The position numbers were made by a program, and so were the translations under genes. From Methylomonas sp. (GTDB taxonomy: Bacteria > Pseudomonadota > Gammaproteobacteria > Methylococcales > Methylomonadaceae): a stretch of DNA of 14,994 nucleotides. This document shows, piece after piece, positions 13,342 through 14,994 of the stretch (position 1 is its first letter; each line of letters begins with the position of its first letter). The notes under the pieces were generated by a model. It did not search any database. It saw only the letters and a list, made by a program, of their open reading frames with translations, and was not told the DNA's origin. Where the stretch lies: positions 1-14,994 of the forward strand of contig JALSLS010000278.1 in assembly GCA_026988195.1 (NCBI GenBank), read 5' to 3'.

Positions 13342-14994
13342 ATGTTTGAAATAGAGGCATGGACATCAACGGGAAAGAAAGTTGAAAAAATTATCTGTCG
13401 TAATAAAGAGGCTATAATTGGAAAAGGGGCTGAGAGTAAATTGCGTTTATATGGTTGGAGAGTTGGCTCCAATCATGCGCAACTGAAAGAAAATGATGAT
13501 GGTATTTATATCTACAATAACAAATCTAAAGGTGGATCTACCTTTGTTAATGATGTTGAGCTAGAAGAGTACGGTCCATTATCTAGCAACGATGAAATAC
13601 GAATTCAAAACTATATAATAAAAATAACTCACCTAGGGGCAAAAGAATCTAAAAGTCCCTCAAGAAATGAAGGAGACGATGAAGCTGGAACTTCAAAAAA
13701 AGATAATGTAAGTAAGCCAGCTACTGACAATCGACATGCTGAACCCTTCGTTGATAGCGCTGAAGCTAAGGTACAAAAATTATATAAAGTATGGCAGTCC
13801 ACAATACATGAGCAGCTTTTGCAACAAATGGATCTACGTAGGTTGAATGTTCATGAAATGACTGATGAAGAATTGAGAGTAATCACAAAAAAAACATTCA
13901 CAGAGGTTGTTTCTAAAAACAAAGACTTCCCTTCTGAGCTTGATAAGGATGAATTAATCAAAAGAGCACTTGCTGAGGCTGTTGGCCTGGGTCCCTTGGA
14001 GCCAATGCTGGAAGATGATGGCATCAGTGAAATCATGGTTAATTCTGCTGATGAAATATTTTATGAAAAAGATGGTCGGCTATTTAAGTCAGATGTTACT
14101 TTTTCTAGTGATCAAGCTGTTTTATATGCAATTGAAAGAATCGTGACCCCTCTTGGTCGGAGGATTGATGAAGGTTCTCCCTTAGTGGATGCCAGATTAA
14201 AAGATGGATCGCGGGTAAATGCAATTATTCCTCCTTTGGCTTTAAAGGGGCCTAGTATTACGATACGGAAGTTCATGAAAGAGAAGTTACACGGTGATGA
14301 TTTAATTAATTTTGGCTCAGCATCGAATGCCATGATGGAGTTTATTGATCAAGCAGTAGAGAATAGACAAAACATTGTTGTATCAGGAGGTACAGGTAGT
14401 GGTAAAACAACCTTATTGAATATTTTGTCAAATAGTATTCCAGACCATGAAAGAATTGTAACTATTGAAGACTCGGCGGAGCTAAAACTGTACCAACCTA
14501 ATTTAGTTTCTTTAGAATCTCGCCCACCTAATCAAGAAGGAAAAGGAGAAATTTCTATTAGGGAACTGGTTAAAAATAGTCTTCGGATGAGACCTGATAG
14601 AATTGTAGTTGGCGAATGTCGCGGTGGTGAAGCTCTTGATATGATGCAAGCGATGAATACTGGCCATGATGGCTCTTTAACTACTTTGCATGCTAACAGT
14701 GCTGTAGATTGCTTATCTCGCCTTGAGGTTTTGATTTTAATGGCTGAAATGGACTTGCCATCGCGAGCCATACGCGAGCAAATAGCTTCATCTGTTGATC
14801 TTATTATTCAACAAACAAGATTCCCTTGCGGTAGTAGAAAAATAACAAGTATTTGTGAAGTTACCGGTATTGACAACGGTAAAATTCAGTTAGGTGAAAT
14901 TTTTCGTTTTGAGCAAAAATCTTATGGTGAAGATGGAAAAGTGCAAGGGGATTTTGTTGCAACAGGTCAAATTCCTAGTTTTTATGAGGCATTG
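13342..14994 (+). CDS. cpaF: FHA-CpaF fusion: Tad pilus assembly ATPase CpaF/TadA with N-terminal FHA domain (partial at right edge)
   Basis: The frame starts two bases after the secretin stop and stays open for 551 codons to the window end. Residues about 1-97 form an FHA domain: GKGAESKLRLYGWRVGSNHAQL, then NDVEL near the usual Asn, and a final IQNYIIKI strand. A low-complexity linker (about 100-140) leads into the CpaF body, recognised by EAVGLGPLEPMLEDDGISEIMVN and RRIDEGSPLVDARLKDGSRVNAIIPP. The ATPase has Walker A GGTGSGKTT (349-357, Lys355), the Walker B-like PDRIVVGECRGGEA (Glu425) and the His box TGHDGSLTTLHANS (His450). It supplies energy for Flp pilus extension from the cytoplasmic face. 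In the FHA loop the conserved S-x-x-H reads G-S-N-H, so phosphothreonine binding may be altered. The missing end is probably short. Confidence 0.93.
   Translation, partial: MFEIEAWTSTGKKVEKIICRNKEAIIGKGAESKLRLYGWRVGSNHAQLKENDDGIYIYNNKSKGGSTFVNDVELEEYGPLSSNDEIRIQNYIIKITHLGAKESKSPSRNEGDDEAGTSKKDNVSKPATDNRHAEPFVDSAEAKVQKLYKVWQSTIHEQLLQQMDLRRLNVHEMTDEELRVITKKTFTEVVSKNKDFPSELDKDELIKRALAEAVGLGPLEPMLEDDGISEIMVNSADEIFYEKDGRLFKSDVTFSSDQAVLYAIERIVTPLGRRIDEGSPLVDARLKDGSRVNAIIPPLALKGPSITIRKFMKEKLHGDDLINFGSASNAMMEFIDQAVENRQNIVVSGGTGSGKTTLLNILSNSIPDHERIVTIEDSAELKLYQPNLVSLESRPPNQEGKGEISIRELVKNSLRMRPDRIVVGECRGGEALDMMQAMNTGHDGSLTTLHANSAVDCLSRLEVLILMAEMDLPSRAIREQIASSVDLIIQQTRFPCGSRKITSICEVTGIDNGKIQLGEIFRFEQKSYGEDGKVQGDFVATGQIPSFYEAL

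Overview
The window is AT-rich DNA, most likely from a marine-type gammaproteobacterium. That assignment is an inference from gene content, codon use and Shine-Dalgarno style; the sequence alone does not fix the genus. It holds the first part of a Tad/Flp (type IVb) pilus or tight-adherence secretion locus, plus a cassette of envelope genes next to it. Nothing indicates an insertion sequence, prophage, CRISPR array, tRNA or rRNA.

Layout. (1) Bases 1-1233, minus strand: a TadE-like minor pseudopilin whose C-terminal part carries a Cys/Pro/Asp-rich 13-residue repeat (39-bp DNA period). The gene runs off the left edge. (2) Bases 1234-1481: a divergent intergenic region. (3) Bases 1482-4748, plus strand: four tightly packed genes. 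They encode a 66-aa two-helix membrane protein, a 190-aa exported protein of unknown function, a lytic transglycosylase with a LysM-like tail, and an Lnt-like apolipoprotein N-acyltransferase/nitrilase-fold membrane enzyme. (4) Bases 4845-6876: a predicted outer-membrane lipoprotein, then a histidine-rich polytopic membrane protein, neither of known function. (5) Bases 7039-14994: the Tad cluster proper. The order is Flp pilin, an intrinsic terminator/attenuator, TadG-like protein, TadE-like pseudopilin, an exported protein with an apparent internal duplication, a second short Flp-like pilin, CpaB/RcpC, CpaC/RcpA secretin, and an FHA-CpaF (TadA) ATPase fusion cut by the right edge.

How it fits together. 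The prepilin-like proteins (7039, 8890, 10504 and the minus-strand gene) all have a Gly followed five residues later by Glu at the start of a hydrophobic helix. This is the processing signature for a dedicated prepilin peptidase, which is not encoded here. CpaC would form the outer-membrane channel with CpaB as its periplasmic partner, and CpaF would power assembly. The TadZ/CpaE, TadB/TadC, peptidase and pilotin genes are not seen and presumably lie beyond the right edge or elsewhere. A reasonable inference is that the lytic transglycosylase opens peptidoglycan for the machine and that the Lnt-like enzyme serves a local lipoprotein, perhaps the one at 4845. The sequence does not prove either. 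The most distinctive points are the Lnt-like enzyme with intact catalytic residues but an altered downstream motif, the Cys-rich repeat in the pseudopilin, the pilin attenuator, the perfect AT palindrome upstream of flp, and the FHA domain with degenerate phosphothreonine-binding positions on CpaF.
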